Shown here piece after piece: positions 1-10,575 of a stretch of DNA of 42,231 nucleotides; within the stretch, counting starts at the first letter, position 1; the number at the start of each line of letters is the position of its first letter. A program made the position numbers and the translations under genes. Location: assembly GCF_000430005.1 (NCBI RefSeq), contig NZ_KE387018.1:1-42231 (forward strand), written 5' to 3'. Origin of the DNA: Desulfovibrio cuneatus DSM 11391. GTDB taxonomy: Bacteria; Desulfobacterota; Desulfovibrionia; Desulfovibrionales; Desulfovibrionaceae. A model generated the notes under the pieces. It was not told the DNA's origin, did not search any database, and was given only the letters and a program-made list of their open reading frames with translations.

Positions 1-101
1 CCCCCGACACCCCCACCCCCTTTCCTCAAAATTTTAGCGTACAATTTTGTGAAGTAAGGGAGGATGTGCTTAGCAGCGAAAAACCAATACTTCCTTGGGA
101 C

Positions 102-323
102 CGCTGATTAAAGGCCTTTTGGAAACGCGCAGTTATTTCGTTTGGCTAGGCGCGAGCTTTTTTTGAAGCAGGAGTGACAATTCCGCAGGAAAGCGGAATT
201 GGAAACCGCCCGAAGGGCGGGAGCCGAAGGCCGAGGCCCAGGACGGGCCAAGTCAACTCTTCTGTCCTCGACTGTTTCAAAAAAAGTGAAGTAACACCGC
301 CAAACGGAATAAATCAGCGTTTC
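102..323 (-). repeat. Modular palindromic repeat, full-length copy with nested module
   Basis: This fills the gap downstream of gltX. Read on the minus strand it starts with GAAACGCTGATTTATTCC one base after the gltX stop codon and ends near position 102 with AATCAGCG. It shares blocks with the copies at 13970-14114 and 29310-29558: GTTTGGC near the first end, AACAGTCGAGGAC in the middle, CTCCTGCTTC, then a second GTTTCCAAAA block. An extra module of about 80 bases (176-254) sits inside the central hairpin, between GAGT and ACTC. No gene is visible in 1-324; bases 1-101 hold only C-rich and AT-rich sequence. It is probably a non-autonomous mobile or 3'-UTR element. Confidence 0.75.
176..254. 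repeat. Nested multi-hairpin repeat module (copy 1)
   Basis: About 80 bases made of successive inverted repeats: ATTCCGC/GCGGAAT, CCGCCC/GGGCGG and a GGCC-rich stem. Its ends are GAC and GTC. A nearly identical copy lies at 4403-4482 in the same orientation, where it is not inside the larger repeat. This shows that it is a separate repeat that moved into, or recombined with, the element at 102-323. Confidence 0.7.
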
Positions 324-324
324 T

Positions 325-1716
325 CTACAAGCTGAGGGCCTTCTCCAGCCTCGCTACAGAAACCTCTTGCCCAATGGCAGCCATAGCCTCGGCAAGGTCT
401 GGCCCGCCGCCGGAACCCAGCAGGGCCACGCGCAAGGCAGGGGCAACGGCCTTGAACTTCAGGCCATTGTCTTCCACATAGCTGTGCAGAGCGTGGTGCA
501 CGGCGTCTTTGTCGAAGCTGGCAAGCCCGGCAAAGCGTTCCTTCAGCACACGCACATGCTCCCGGCCTTCCGGGGTCAGGCTTTTGGCCACAGCAGCGGC
601 GTCATAGGCTACTTCGGCAGCAGGCAAGAGCAGCCCTTTCATGGCTTCTGCCAGTTCCACCAGCGTACTGGTACGCGGCTGGAACAAGGGAATAACACGC
701 AAGGCCAGGGCGTCATCGGCGCAGGGGGCTTCAATACGTTCCAGGAACGGCTTCACACGGGGCAGCAGGGCCTCGGCAGAAAGGGCGCGCAAGTGCTGGG
801 CGTTAATCCACAGCAGCTTTTCCGGATCAAAAGCAGCTGCACTGCTGTTCAGGCTGGTGCCATCAAAAAACTGCACCAACTCTTCCATCGTGAATATTTC
901 CTGGTCGCCATGGCTCCAGCCAAGGCGCACAAGGTAGTTTACCAAGGCTTCCGGCAGCAGGCCGTCTTCTTCGTATTCAATAACAGCCTTGGCCCCATGG
1001 CGCTTGGAAAGCTTTTGTCTGTCTGGCCCCAGAATCATGGGTACATGGGCAAACTTGGGCTGCGCAGCGTCCAGGGCTTCATACAGCAAAATCTGCTTGG
1101 GGGTGTTGTTCACGTGGTCGTCGCCGCGCATAACATGCGTCACGTTCATGGTAATGTCGTCCACCACCACTGCAAGGTTATAGGTGGGGGCACCGTCGCT
1201 ACGGCGCAGCACCATGTCGTCCAGTTCCGCCACGTCAAAAGCCACATGGCCCTTGACCATATCTTCAAACACCACACGGCCCGTTGCCGGGGCTGCAAGG
1301 CGCACCACACGCCCCGGCCCGGCTCCAAGGCCCTTCTGGCGGCAGCAGCCGTCGTACCGGGGCTTGCCCCCTTCGGCACGGGCTTTTTCGCGCATGGCTT
1401 CCACCTTTTCCGGGGAACACTCACACCAGTAGGCGTTGCCAGAAGCCAGCAGCCGGTCAATGTATTCATTATACACATCAAAGCGCTTGGTCTGGTATAA
1501 AGGCTCGCCCTCGCACTCCAGCCCCAGCCAGATCATGGAAGCCAGAATGGAGTCGGTATATTCCTGGCGCGAACGCTCCAGGTCGGTGTCTTCAATACGC
1601 AGCAGAAACTTGCCGCCAAAATGGCGGGCAAATAACCAGCAAAAAGCAGCCGTGCGAGCGCCGCCAATGTGGAGATGCCCCGTAGGGCTGGGAGCAAAGC
1701 GGGTGACAACCGTCAT
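325..1716 (-). CDS. gltX: Glutamyl-tRNA synthetase
   Basis: Charges tRNA-Glu (and, if non-discriminating, tRNA-Gln) with glutamate in the cytoplasm. The 463 residues are a normal bacterial length. The class I HIGH motif reads HLHIG at residues 14-18 and the KMSKS-like motif reads KLSKR at 235-239. A possible zinc site has Cys98, Cys100 and Cys124/125, like the SWIM-type site of the E. coli enzyme. The first residues, MTVVTRFAPSPTG, are the standard N terminus, so the ATG at 1716 is secure. The stop is TAG. It lies alone on the minus strand, flanked on both sides by palindromic repeats. Whether it is discriminating cannot be read here, and gatCAB is not in the window. Confidence 0.97.
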   Translation of the reverse strand: MTVVTRFAPSPTGHLHIGGARTAAFCWLFARHFGGKFLLRIEDTDLERSRQEYTDSILASMIWLGLECEGEPLYQTKRFDVYNEYIDRLLASGNAYWCECSPEKVEAMREKARAEGGKPRYDGCCRQKGLGAGPGRVVRLAAPATGRVVFEDMVKGHVAFDVAELDDMVLRRSDGAPTYNLAVVVDDITMNVTHVMRGDDHVNNTPKQILLYEALDAAQPKFAHVPMILGPDRQKLSKRHGAKAVIEYEEDGLLPEALVNYLVRLGWSHGDQEIFTMEELVQFFDGTSLNSSAAAFDPEKLLWINAQHLRALSAEALLPRVKPFLERIEAPCADDALALRVIPLFQPRTSTLVELAEAMKGLLLPAAEVAYDAAAVAKSLTPEGREHVRVLKERFAGLASFDKDAVHHALHSYVEDNGLKFKAVAPALRVALLGSGGGPDLAEAMAAIGQEVSVARLEKALSL

Positions 1717-1756
1717 GAGTATATCCTTCTATGAATGATTGAGTGATTTTTTTATT

Positions 1757-1850
1757 GGGGCGGCTCTGCCCCCCCCCCCCCCCCCCCTGCAAGGGACGTG
1801 ACGCCCCTTGCAGGGGGTATGGGGGACAGCGTCCCCCAATAAGGCTCATT
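1757..1850. repeat. GC-rich hairpin repeat with an 18-base poly-C tract
   Basis: Contains GGGGCGGCTCTGCC followed by 18 consecutive C (1769-1786), then CAAGGG/CCCTTG and GGGGGAC/GTCCCCC stems. The right half recurs at 4491-4526 and the GGCTCTGCC part at 4289-4346. The poly-C run lies about 53-70 bases upstream of the gltX start. Together with the repeat at 1898-2027 it accounts for the gap 1717-2026; no gene is seen there. Confidence 0.65.
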
Positions 1851-1897
1851 ATGCAATGCGCTCAAGCCACACCGCCAAACGGAAAATGTCACAACCC

Positions 1898-2027
1898 GGC
1901 AAGCGCTGGATTTTTTCGTTTGGCAAGGCGCGATGTATTTTGGGAAGAGGCGGCTGGACTTCTTTGGTCCTGCCCCTCTTTCAAAAATGCAAGCAACGCC
2001 GCCAAATGGAAAAAGACAGCGCTTGCC
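1898..2027 (-). repeat. Modular palindromic repeat (variant ends GGCAAGCGCT/AGCGCTTGCC)
   Basis: Same family as 102-323, but the terminal inverted repeat is GGCAAGCGCT and AGCGCTTGCC, so both ends changed together. It keeps TTTTTCGTTTGGCAAGGCGCG near one end and a central hairpin GGAC...GTCC around 1956-1970. On the minus strand it begins at the last base of the permease stop codon (2027-2029). Confidence 0.7.
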
Positions 2028-2707
2028 TAGTGAGGGTGGCCAAAGCCAGGTATCGCCAGCTTTCGTTCCAAGCGCCGCAAAATCCAGGCTGCCAAGGTAG
2101 TGAGCACCAAGTAATACAGGCCCGCCGCCAGATAAATTTCAATGTAGCTGAAAGTTCTGGCTGCCAGTTCTTTTGCCTGCCCGGTAAGTTCAATGAACGT
2201 CAGGGTATAGGCAAGGGAAGAGTATTTTACCAGATAAATAACTTCATTACCGCACCCTGGCAGGGCAAGGCGCAGGGCTTGCGGCACAATAATGCTACGT
2301 ACGGTTTGCCACTGGGTAAAGCCAAGGGCCTGGGCGGCCTTGGTTTGCCCCTGACGAATGGAAAGCAGCGCACCGCGCACATATTCTGAATGATAGGCCG
2401 CGCTACACAGAATAAACCCGGTGATAGCGGCTTGGTAGGCGCTGAAATAAATTCCCCACTTGGGCAGGGCAAAGTAGATGAAATACAGTTGCAGAAGCAG
2501 AGGCACACCACGAAACACGGCAACGTAGATGTTGGTAATGCGCTGGCACCAGGCCGGACCGTACACCCGCAGGGCCCCCACCACAATGCCCCCAAAAAAA
2601 CCGAGAATGGCAGAAGGCACAACAAGCAGCACGGTCATGCCAAGGCCCTGGTTCAGGGCGGGCAGCACACGGTCCCACAGCACGCTGGGGTCTGTAAAGC
2701 CTAGCAT
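2027..2707 (-). CDS. Polar amino acid ABC transporter, permease (HisM/HisQ type)
   Basis: A 226-residue inner-membrane permease for uptake of a polar amino acid. Several hydrophobic segments are visible (about 20-45, 60-85, 90-110, 185-210). The cytoplasmic EAA loop that docks with the ATPase reads AAQALGFTQWQTVRSIIVPQ, which is typical of this family. It lies about 60 bases downstream of the ATPase gene and shares the family of the second permease at 3593-4264, so the pair could form a heterodimer. The stop codon touches a palindromic repeat. The substrate cannot be fixed from sequence; histidine, glutamine, cystine or arginine families all look like this. Confidence 0.9.
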   Translation of the reverse strand: MLGFTDPSVLWDRVLPALNQGLGMTVLLVVPSAILGFFGGIVVGALRVYGPAWCQRITNIYVAVFRGVPLLLQLYFIYFALPKWGIYFSAYQAAITGFILCSAAYHSEYVRGALLSIRQGQTKAAQALGFTQWQTVRSIIVPQALRLALPGCGNEVIYLVKYSSLAYTLTFIELTGQAKELAARTFSYIEIYLAAGLYYLVLTTLAAWILRRLERKLAIPGFGHPH

Positions 2708-2768
2708 ACGTGCCCCCGGTGCAGGAAAGCAAACGCAGTGGCTTGCTCAGCCAGCTGAAAAAAGAGAC

Positions 2769-3578
2769 CTAGCACCCGCATTCCTCCGCCAGCAATTTGC
2801 TGCAAAAATCTGCGGTGCGGGTGCCTGCCCCTGGGGCAAGCAAAGCATCCGGGCTGCCGCGCTCAATAATACGGCCCTGCTCCATAAAAATAATCTCTGT
2901 GGCCAGGGCGCGGGCAAACTCCATTTGGTGGGTGGCCATAATCATGGTCATGCCATTGCTGGCAAGTTCGCGAATAACGGCCAGCACTTCCCCCACCAGT
3001 TCCGGGTCCAGGGCGGAAGTGGGTTCGTCCAGCAAAATAACCTGGGGGTCCATGGCCAGGGCACGGGCAATGGCAACACGCTGCTTTTGCCCGCCGGAAA
3101 GTTCCGCTGGGTAGAGCCCGGCCCGGCGGGAAAGCCCCACCCGCTCCAGTTCTGCCATGGCCCGCAGGCTGGCCTCGCGCTTGGAAAAGCCGCGCACTTT
3201 GCGCAGGGCAATGGCCACGTTTTCCTGGGCTGTAAGGTGGTCAAACAGGTTAAAATCCTGAAAAATCATACCCACTTGCTGGCGCAAAGCATAAAGCGAA
3301 GGCTTGTGGTGCGGTTCCACCTTTTCACCCTTCAAAATAATATTCCCGGCATCCGGGGCAATAAGCAGGTTCACACACTGCAAAAAAGTGCTTTTTCCTG
3401 CCCCGGAAGGGCCAATAAGCACTTTCAGCTCTCCCTGGCGCACAGCAAGGGAAACGTCGTGCAAAATGGTTCTGCCCCCAATTTTCTTGGTAATATTTTC
3501 CATTTCAAGAATAACAGGGCGGGTGTCCACCGCGTCATCAGGGGAAGGGGAGCCATGGGAAGAAGCAAATTGCGTCAT
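2769..3578 (-). CDS. Polar amino acid ABC transporter, ATP-binding protein
   Basis: The nucleotide-binding subunit that drives the two neighbouring permeases. The Walker A motif reads GPSGAGKST, the signature LSGGQKQR, and the Walker B with D-loop ILLDEPTSALDPE. The H-loop is the His of MATHQMEFAR. The length of 269 is slightly above the usual 240-250 because of about 24 extra N-terminal residues before VILEMENITKKIGG, so a later start is possible. It begins 14 bases after the upstream permease stop, in the same operon. The GlnQ/HisP subfamily is clear; the substrate is not. Confidence 0.94.
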   Translation of the reverse strand: MTQFASSHGSPSPDDAVDTRPVILEMENITKKIGGRTILHDVSLAVRQGELKVLIGPSGAGKSTFLQCVNLLIAPDAGNIILKGEKVEPHHKPSLYALRQQVGMIFQDFNLFDHLTAQENVAIALRKVRGFSKREASLRAMAELERVGLSRRAGLYPAELSGGQKQRVAIARALAMDPQVILLDEPTSALDPELVGEVLAVIRELASNGMTMIMATHQMEFARALATEIIFMEQGRIIERGSPDALLAPGAGTRTADFCSKLLAEECGC

Positions 3579-3592
3579 GAGCCTTTTCTGCC

Positions 3593-4264
3593 TTACATGG
3601 GGGTATAGCCCGGAATGCGTACACGCGCTTCCAGGGCCCGCAGGGCGCGCACGCCCGCAAAGGTGATAATGAAGTAAAGCCCTGCTGCGGCAAGATAAAA
3701 TGCGGTATATTCCGTGGTGCTGGTGGCAATGGCCTTGGTGCGGGACATAAGTTCCATGGTGCCCAGCACGGAAACCAGGGCTGAGTCTTTCAGCAGAATG
3801 GAATATTCATTGGTCCAGCCAGGAATGGCAAGGCGCAGGGCCTGCGGCAGAATAATGGCCCCAATGGCCATGGGGGTGCTCATGCCAAGGGCATAGGCCG
3901 CACGAAGCTGGCCCTGGGCAATGGCATTAATGCTGCCCCGAAAAATTTGTGATTGATAGGCCGCGCTGGTACACCCCAGCACAATGCAGGAAGCCGCGAA
4001 GGGAGAAATATCCAACTCCAGTTGAAAGGCAAGGCCAAAGTAGAATAAAAAGAGCAGTACAAGAATGGGAACCCCGCGGAAAAACCATACATACAACCGC
4101 ACAAACTGGCGCAAGGGCATGGGGCCGTACACCTGCCCAACGGCAAGGGGCACCCCCAGCACAAAACCGCCCAGCATGGCAAGCACAACCGTACCAATGG
4201 TTACAAGCGCACCCTGCCCCAAAAAAGGCAACGCGCTGATTACTGTTTCAATACTTTCCAGCAT
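3593..4264 (-). CDS. Polar amino acid ABC transporter, permease
   Basis: The second permease of the transporter. I start it at the ATG at 4264 (MLESIETVISALPF), which has AGGA six bases upstream. An open frame extends to 4360, but those 32 residues are encoded by repeat DNA. The product is 223 residues, normal for HisMQ permeases. The membrane segments and the EAA loop (AAYALGMSTPMAIGAIILPQ) are visible. It leads the permease-ATPase-permease operon. The binding protein gene lies upstream but is separated by about 290 bases of repeats. Confidence 0.9.
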   Translation of the reverse strand: MLESIETVISALPFLGQGALVTIGTVVLAMLGGFVLGVPLAVGQVYGPMPLRQFVRLYVWFFRGVPILVLLFLFYFGLAFQLELDISPFAASCIVLGCTSAAYQSQIFRGSINAIAQGQLRAAYALGMSTPMAIGAIILPQALRLAIPGWTNEYSILLKDSALVSVLGTMELMSRTKAIATSTTEYTAFYLAAAGLYFIITFAGVRALRALEARVRIPGYTPM

Positions 4265-4288
4265 GTGGGTCCTATTAGTGTACTGTAC

Positions 4289-4526
4289 ATGGGGAGGCTC
4301 TGCCTCCCCTACCCCCTCCGCCAAGGGCATGATGCCCTTGGAACCCCCATTTGCGTCCACTTTTTCGCTTTGCGGAAAAGTGAACGCAAATGGGAATCAA
4401 GGGAACAATTCCGCAGGAAAGCGGAATTGGGAACCGCCCAAAGGGCGGGAGCCGAAGGCCGAGGCCCAGGAAGGGCCGAGTCAATCATTCCCCTTGCAGG
4501 GGGCTGGGGGACAGCGTCCCCCAATG
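4289..4526. repeat. Cluster of GC-rich hairpin repeats between permease and binding-protein genes
   Basis: The gap 4265-4558 holds GGGGAGG/CCTCCCC and CAAGGGCAT/ATGCCCTTG hairpins (4289-4346), the nested module also seen at 176-254 (here 4403-4482), and a GGGGGAC/GTCCCCC hairpin (4491-4526) shared with 1803-1842. I see no gene. The cluster separates the binding protein from its permeases and may act as a terminator or a folded mRNA segment. Confidence 0.65.
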
Positions 4527-4558
4527 AAAGTCAATAAAATTCATTGTACAATAGTCAA

Positions 4559-5314
4559 CTACTCAGGAAAGTACTTGGCTTTCAGCTCGCCCCAGTAGGG
4601 GTCTTTCATGAGCAGGGCATACCCTTCATTGATTTTTGCCAGCAGTTCTTTGTCTTCTTTGCGCACGGCAACACCAAATTCGTCGGGTTCTGCAAATTCA
4701 CCCACAACTTTCACAGGCTTCTTCCCTTTTTTGATAGCAACTTCTGCGGGGGCAGAATCCACGGCAGCGCCATCAATACGGCCATTCACAAGGTCGTCAA
4801 TAGCCATGGGGGGGGAATCGTAAAACTTCAGGGTGTAGTTCCAGCCCAATTTTTCGATGTTCTGCTTCAGCAGTTCAGCTTCGTTGGTGCCGCTTTGCAC
4901 ACCAAGGGTCTTTTTGCCTTTCAGCAGGTCGTCTTTGGTCAGGTTGCTGTCTGCACGGGTAAGCAGCTGCTTGCGCACAGTCCAGTAAGGGGTGGAAAAG
5001 TTCACACGTTCTTTCCGCTCGGGGGAAATGCTCATGCCAGAGCATACCATATCTATTTTCTTGGCCTGCAGGCTGGGCACAATGCCGTCCCAATCCATAG
5101 GACAGTGTTCCACAGTAAAGCCCATTTTCTTTGCAATCCAGTTCATGGCATCCACATCAAACCCGGAAGGTTTGCCAGTTTTATCCATAAAGGCAAAAGG
5201 CGGATAGTTGGCGTCTATGCCATTCACAAGCACTTTTTTTTCTGCACCTATTGCACTACCAGAAAAGGCAAGCAGCAGCACGGCACATGCCGCCAGCAAA
5301 GTCCGAAACTTCAT
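4559..5314 (-). CDS. Periplasmic amino acid-binding protein (SBP_bac_3 family)
   Basis: Captures the amino acid in the periplasm and delivers it to the permeases downstream. I start at the ATG at 5314 (MKFRTLLAACAVLLLAFSG), because GAGGAG lies eight bases upstream and this gives a clean signal peptide ending near SAIGA. The product is 251 residues, normal for the family. The mature start, KVLVNGIDANYPPFAFMDKTG, followed by PSGFDVDAMNWIAKKMG, is the classic family signature. The frame is open to 5407, but the extra 31 residues would spoil the signal peptide. Its gene order with the permeases supports one transporter. Confidence 0.93.
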   Translation of the reverse strand: MKFRTLLAACAVLLLAFSGSAIGAEKKVLVNGIDANYPPFAFMDKTGKPSGFDVDAMNWIAKKMGFTVEHCPMDWDGIVPSLQAKKIDMVCSGMSISPERKERVNFSTPYWTVRKQLLTRADSNLTKDDLLKGKKTLGVQSGTNEAELLKQNIEKLGWNYTLKFYDSPPMAIDDLVNGRIDGAAVDSAPAEVAIKKGKKPVKVVGEFAEPDEFGVAVRKEDKELLAKINEGYALLMKDPYWGELKAKYFPE

Positions 5315-5430
5315 AGCCATCGCTCCTCGTTTCATAAACGTACATAAAAAAGAAAAGGTACCGGAACACCATGCGCCGGCCCGCCAATACACACAGCCGC
5401 AACGCATGTAACGTACGAACCATGCACTGC

Positions 5431-5459
5431 ATTATACCGCTTCCTGTACCTGGCCCACA
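5431..5459 (-). promoter_or_regulatory. Candidate sigma70 promoter for the binding-protein gene
   Basis: On the minus strand a perfect TATAAT (5436-5431) is preceded 17 bases upstream by TGTGGG. The -10 is strong and the -35 weak. It lies about 115 bases before the start codon, in the divergent region 5315-5665, which contains no gene. Confidence 0.5.
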
Positions 5460-5588
5460 GGGAACACCAAGCATGGCAACACTGTTGTTGCACAAAAACA
5501 GCTAACAGCAGCAATAGCCCATCCCTCACATATGCGCTGACCTTTGGTAGGTAACAGATGCGAAGCCCGGTGGCAAGCAGCCAAAGGC

Positions 5589-5618
5589 TTGCAAACCTCG
5601 GAACAATCGCGCTATACT
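5589..5618 (+). promoter_or_regulatory. Candidate sigma70 promoter for fur
   Basis: TTGCAA (5589-5594) and TATACT (5613-5618) are separated by 18 bases, about 50 bases before the fur start. I see no convincing Fur-box palindrome overlapping it. Confidence 0.55.
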
Positions 5619-5665
5619 CTGGTCATAGGCCAGATCAAGTATATATTTGCACGCACGGAGCGCCC

Positions 5666-6106
5666 ATGGCAGACCCACATCAGGTTTTTACACAATACAT
5701 CGCAGAAAGTGGGCTTAAAAACACCCCGCAGCGCCACACTATTCTGGAAGTATTCCTTTCTGCTGGAAAGCATTTAAGCACGGAAGAACTGTATACAGAA
5801 GTGCGCGCCATTGAAAAAAATGTGGGGCAGGCCACGGTGTACCGCACCCTGAAACTGCTGTGCGAAGCTGGCCTTGCCAAAGAACTGCACTTTGGCGACG
5901 GCATTGCCCGCTATGAACCCAGCCTGGGCATTGCCCACCACGACCACCTTATTTGCACCGTATGCCATAAAAATATTGAATTTTTAGACAATACCATTGA
6001 GCAACTGCAAAACGAACTGGCTTCGCGCCACGGCTTTACCCTTACCTCCCACCGCCTGTATCTGTATGGGGTATGTGCAGACTGCCAGCCCAAAGGGAAC
6101 CGCTGA
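5666..6106 (+). CDS. fur: Fur-family metalloregulator
   Basis: A 146-residue DNA-binding repressor that senses metal, most likely Fe(II). The start at 5666 (MADPHQVFTQ) has GGAG about five bases upstream; the frame is open further upstream but not conserved in character. The winged helix covers about residues 10-85, with the recognition region VGQATVYRTLKLL. The metal and dimerisation region has HHDH at 91-94, Cys97, Cys100, His129, and Cys137 and Cys140, matching the Fur layout including LYLYGVCADC. HHDHLIC with an acidic C-terminal helix favours Fur over PerR or Zur, though only binding tests settle that. It is divergent from the amino acid transporter. Confidence 0.88.
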   Translation: MADPHQVFTQYIAESGLKNTPQRHTILEVFLSAGKHLSTEELYTEVRAIEKNVGQATVYRTLKLLCEAGLAKELHFGDGIARYEPSLGIAHHDHLICTVCHKNIEFLDNTIEQLQNELASRHGFTLTSHRLYLYGVCADCQPKGNR

Positions 6107-6279
6107 GTCTTCTTCCCCTTCTCTGCCAGACGTTTAACGCACCCTCCTTGGCGTCCTCTTGCCTTGCCATTCATCCTCCTCCCTACCTGCCCTGCTTCTT
6201 CTGCACCCTGAATTATTCCGGCTGGCACGTTTCCTGCTAGTCCCTTACTGCACCGTCATGTTCCTGGCGGTATGTTTCA

Positions 6280-6304
6280 AGAAACGCTCAGTAATCAGCG
6301 TTTC
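6280..6304. repeat. Minimal palindromic repeat remnant
   Basis: GAAACGCTCAG followed at once by AATCAGCGTTTC: only the two ends of the larger repeat family remain, forming a short hairpin. It lies just before the ribosome binding site of the next gene, so it would be in that gene's 5' leader. Confidence 0.6.
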
Positions 6305-6326
6305 CCACTGTAAGGGAGATTGCACA

Positions 6327-7040
6327 ATGCCACATATGCCACACCCCCCACGGTTTTTGCGCTGCCGCCTGTTGCTTGGCGCTTTTTTAGCCGTGCTTTC
6401 CCTGGCCTGCCTGTGGCAGGGGGCTGCCCCGGAACCCTCTGCGGTGCAAGCTTTGGCAGGGGGCACTTTGCCCACCATGGGGGCAGAAGCTGAAGCCAAA
6501 CAACGCCTGAAACCCATTGTGGACACCCTGGCCCTGAGCCTTGGGGGCATTTTGGCCAATTTGCCACAAGCCACAGGGGCAGAAGCCCTGTTTGCCGCGG
6601 CAGACACCCTTACCCTGAGCCAAAACGGCCATGAAGTGTATTACAGCATCTGGCAGGGCACCCGCCTTATCCATTCCCCCATGAACCCGGGGGAGGACAA
6701 CCTGGAACTGGGGCAAAGCAAAGATACGTCTGGTATTCCCCTTATGGAAGAGCTGGCAAAAGGTGCGGAGTTTGGCATTTTCCTGCCGTTCAGCCTGCTG
6801 CCACCGGATGAAGGCGGCCCCACCCACCTAGCCTATGCCCGCACCATTCATGGTTCTGCCTGGCACCTTACAGCCTTTGTGCCCCTAGGCTTACCAAGCC
6901 TCCCCCCGGATTTTCACCATAAAATGCGGCTGGGCTTTTATTCCCTTGGCGCTTCCTTTGCCGGGCTTGCGGCCCTTGTGCTTCTCAGTTGTACGCACAA
7001 CGGTTGGGCCAGCATAGGCAGGAAAAAAGCCAACGCCTGA
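6327..7040 (+). CDS. Membrane-anchored protein with a Cache-like sensor region
   Basis: A 237-residue protein of unproven function. I start at ATG 6327, with GGGAG nine bases upstream. A hydrophobic segment at about 12-30 and a second near the C terminus (about 205-225) would place residues 35-200 in the periplasm. The central part (GHEVYYSIWQGTRLIHSP, then DTSGIPLMEEL, then ARTIHGSAWHLTAFVPL) resembles the single Cache domain of chemoreceptors. No HAMP, signalling, kinase or cyclase domain follows, so it would be a sensor-only protein. It has no operon partner. The Cache assignment is a visual judgement; a structure prediction would test it. Confidence 0.55.
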   Translation: MPHMPHPPRFLRCRLLLGAFLAVLSLACLWQGAAPEPSAVQALAGGTLPTMGAEAEAKQRLKPIVDTLALSLGGILANLPQATGAEALFAAADTLTLSQNGHEVYYSIWQGTRLIHSPMNPGEDNLELGQSKDTSGIPLMEELAKGAEFGIFLPFSLLPPDEGGPTHLAYARTIHGSAWHLTAFVPLGLPSLPPDFHHKMRLGFYSLGASFAGLAALVLLSCTHNGWASIGRKKANA

Positions 7041-7205
7041 GCGTGCGTCCAAAATTCGTCCATTCTGCCACATCGTTGCTATAAGCCTCCCCAAAGGGGC
7101 AGCGCGGCCTTTTACGCCCCGCACCTTACTTCCCCGCTTTTTCTCACACCCAAGGCGCTTTTAGCGCATGCCCCGCACTATTCTTGCCCCACGCCCGGTT
7201 TCCAC

Positions 7206-7234
7206 TTGAATACTTTTGCGAAAGAGCCTATACT
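7206..7234 (+). promoter_or_regulatory. Candidate sigma70 promoter for coaX
   Basis: TTGAAT (7206-7211) and TATACT (7229-7234) with a 17-base spacer, about 80 bases before the coaX start. The rest of 7041-7314 shows no gene. Confidence 0.6.
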
Positions 7235-7314
7235 TTTTGTTGTTTTTAGCGGCAGCCTGCCTTAGAAGGTAGCCTTTTTATCCACCACATTACAGTCATT
7301 TTTTTGGCAACACC

Positions 7315-9544
<2,230 letters not shown>

Positions 9545-9551
9545 TTGCCGC

Positions 9552-10412
9552 ATGTTAATTCTTGACGGCAAAGCTGCTGCTGCCTCCCTTCGCCAGGAAC
9601 TGGCGGGGGAAGTGGCAGCCCTTGAAAAGCAGTATGGCTCCCGCCCCGGCCTTGCGGTTATTCTGGTGGGGCAAGACCCTGCCTCCCAGGTGTATGTGCG
9701 CAACAAGGAACGGGCCTGCCATGAAGCGGGCATCCATTCCGAAGCCCACCGCCTGCCAGATACCACCCCGCAGGACGAACTGTTGGCGTTAATTGACTCC
9801 CTCAACGCCCGCAAGGACATTCACGGCATCTTGCTGCAGCTCCCCTTGCCAAAGCACCTGAACAGCCAGTTGTGCCTTGAACGTATTCACCCGGAAAAAG
9901 ACGTGGACGGCTTCCACCCGGTGAATATGGGCAAGCTCACCCTTGGGCTGCCGGGCCTGCGTCCATGCACACCCAAAGGGGTTATGGTGCTGCTGGAGCG
10001 CTACAACCTTTCCCCCGCCGGGAAAAAGGCCGTGGTTGTCGGGCGCAGCAACATTGTGGGCAAGCCCCTGGCCCTTATGCTGGGTGCCCCCGGCCCCTTT
10101 GCCAATGCCACAGTTACTGTGTGCCATTCCGGCACCCCCAATCTGACAGAAGTATGCCGCGAGGCTGACTTCTTGTTTGTGGCCATGGGCCGCCCGCGCT
10201 GCATTACGGCTGATATGGTCAAAGCGGGCGCTGTGGTGGTGGATGTGGGCATTAACCGCACCGAAGACGGCCTTTGCGGCGACTGCGACTATTCCGGCCT
10301 TATGGAAAAAGCCGCTGCCATGACCCCGGTACCCGGCGGCATTGGCCCCATGACCATTGCCATGTTGCTGGCCAATACGGTGCAGGCCTTTCAACAGCAA
10401 TGTGCCTGTTAG
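9552..10412 (+). CDS. folD: Methylenetetrahydrofolate dehydrogenase / cyclohydrolase
   Basis: A bifunctional enzyme interconverting 5,10-methylene-, 5,10-methenyl- and 10-formyl-tetrahydrofolate. The 286 residues match the family length. The catalytic YVRNKERA segment with its Tyr and Lys, [20 protein letters not shown] and the NADP-binding [16 protein letters not shown] are all seen. The start at 9552 follows the eno stop by seven bases, and GAGGAG at the end of eno serves as ribosome binding site, so the two genes are probably translated from one message. A palindromic repeat starts directly after the TAG stop. Confidence 0.97.
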   Translation: MLILDGKAAAASLRQELAGEVAALEKQYGSRPGLAVILVGQDPASQVYVRNKERACHEAGIHSEAHRLPDTTPQDELLALIDSLNARKDIHGILLQLPLPKHLNSQLCLERIHPEKDVDGFHPVNMGKLTLGLPGLRPCTPKGVMVLLERYNLSPAGKKAVVVGRSNIVGKPLALMLGAPGPFANATVTVCHSGTPNLTEVCREADFLFVAMGRPRCITADMVKAGAVVVDVGINRTEDGLCGDCDYSGLMEKAAAMTPVPGGIGPMTIAMLLANTVQAFQQQCAC

Positions 10413-10413
10413 A

Positions 10414-10476
10414 GAAACGCTGAGTTATTCCGTTTGGCTATGTTACTGCACGTTTCCAAATAGTCATTTATTTGGT
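10414..10476 (+). repeat. Modular palindromic repeat, deleted copy behind folD
   Basis: GAAACGCTGAGTTATTCCG begins two bases after the folD stop, followed by TTTGGC and then the GCACGTTTCCAAAT block of the family; the central hairpin is missing. Confidence 0.6.
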
Positions 10477-10519
10477 GGTGCCCAATCAAATTACAGTAAC
10501 CCCGTGTGATAAAAAACAC

Positions 10520-10549
10520 TTGACGCTGTCCAAAAAAGGCAGTAATTAT
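10520..10549 (+). promoter_or_regulatory. Candidate promoter for tRNA-Val
   Basis: TTGACG (10520-10525), then a 17- to 18-base spacer to TAATTAT (10543-10549), about 27 bases before the mature 5' end of the tRNA. Confidence 0.55.
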
Positions 10550-10575
10550 GCTGCCTGCCTCAATTTGCGGCATGT

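Noticed and set aside
221-323. Terminator of gltX
   Set aside because: The hairpins belong to the repeat family and there is no clear stem followed by a T-run in the gltX direction; termination by the repeat is possible but not shown.
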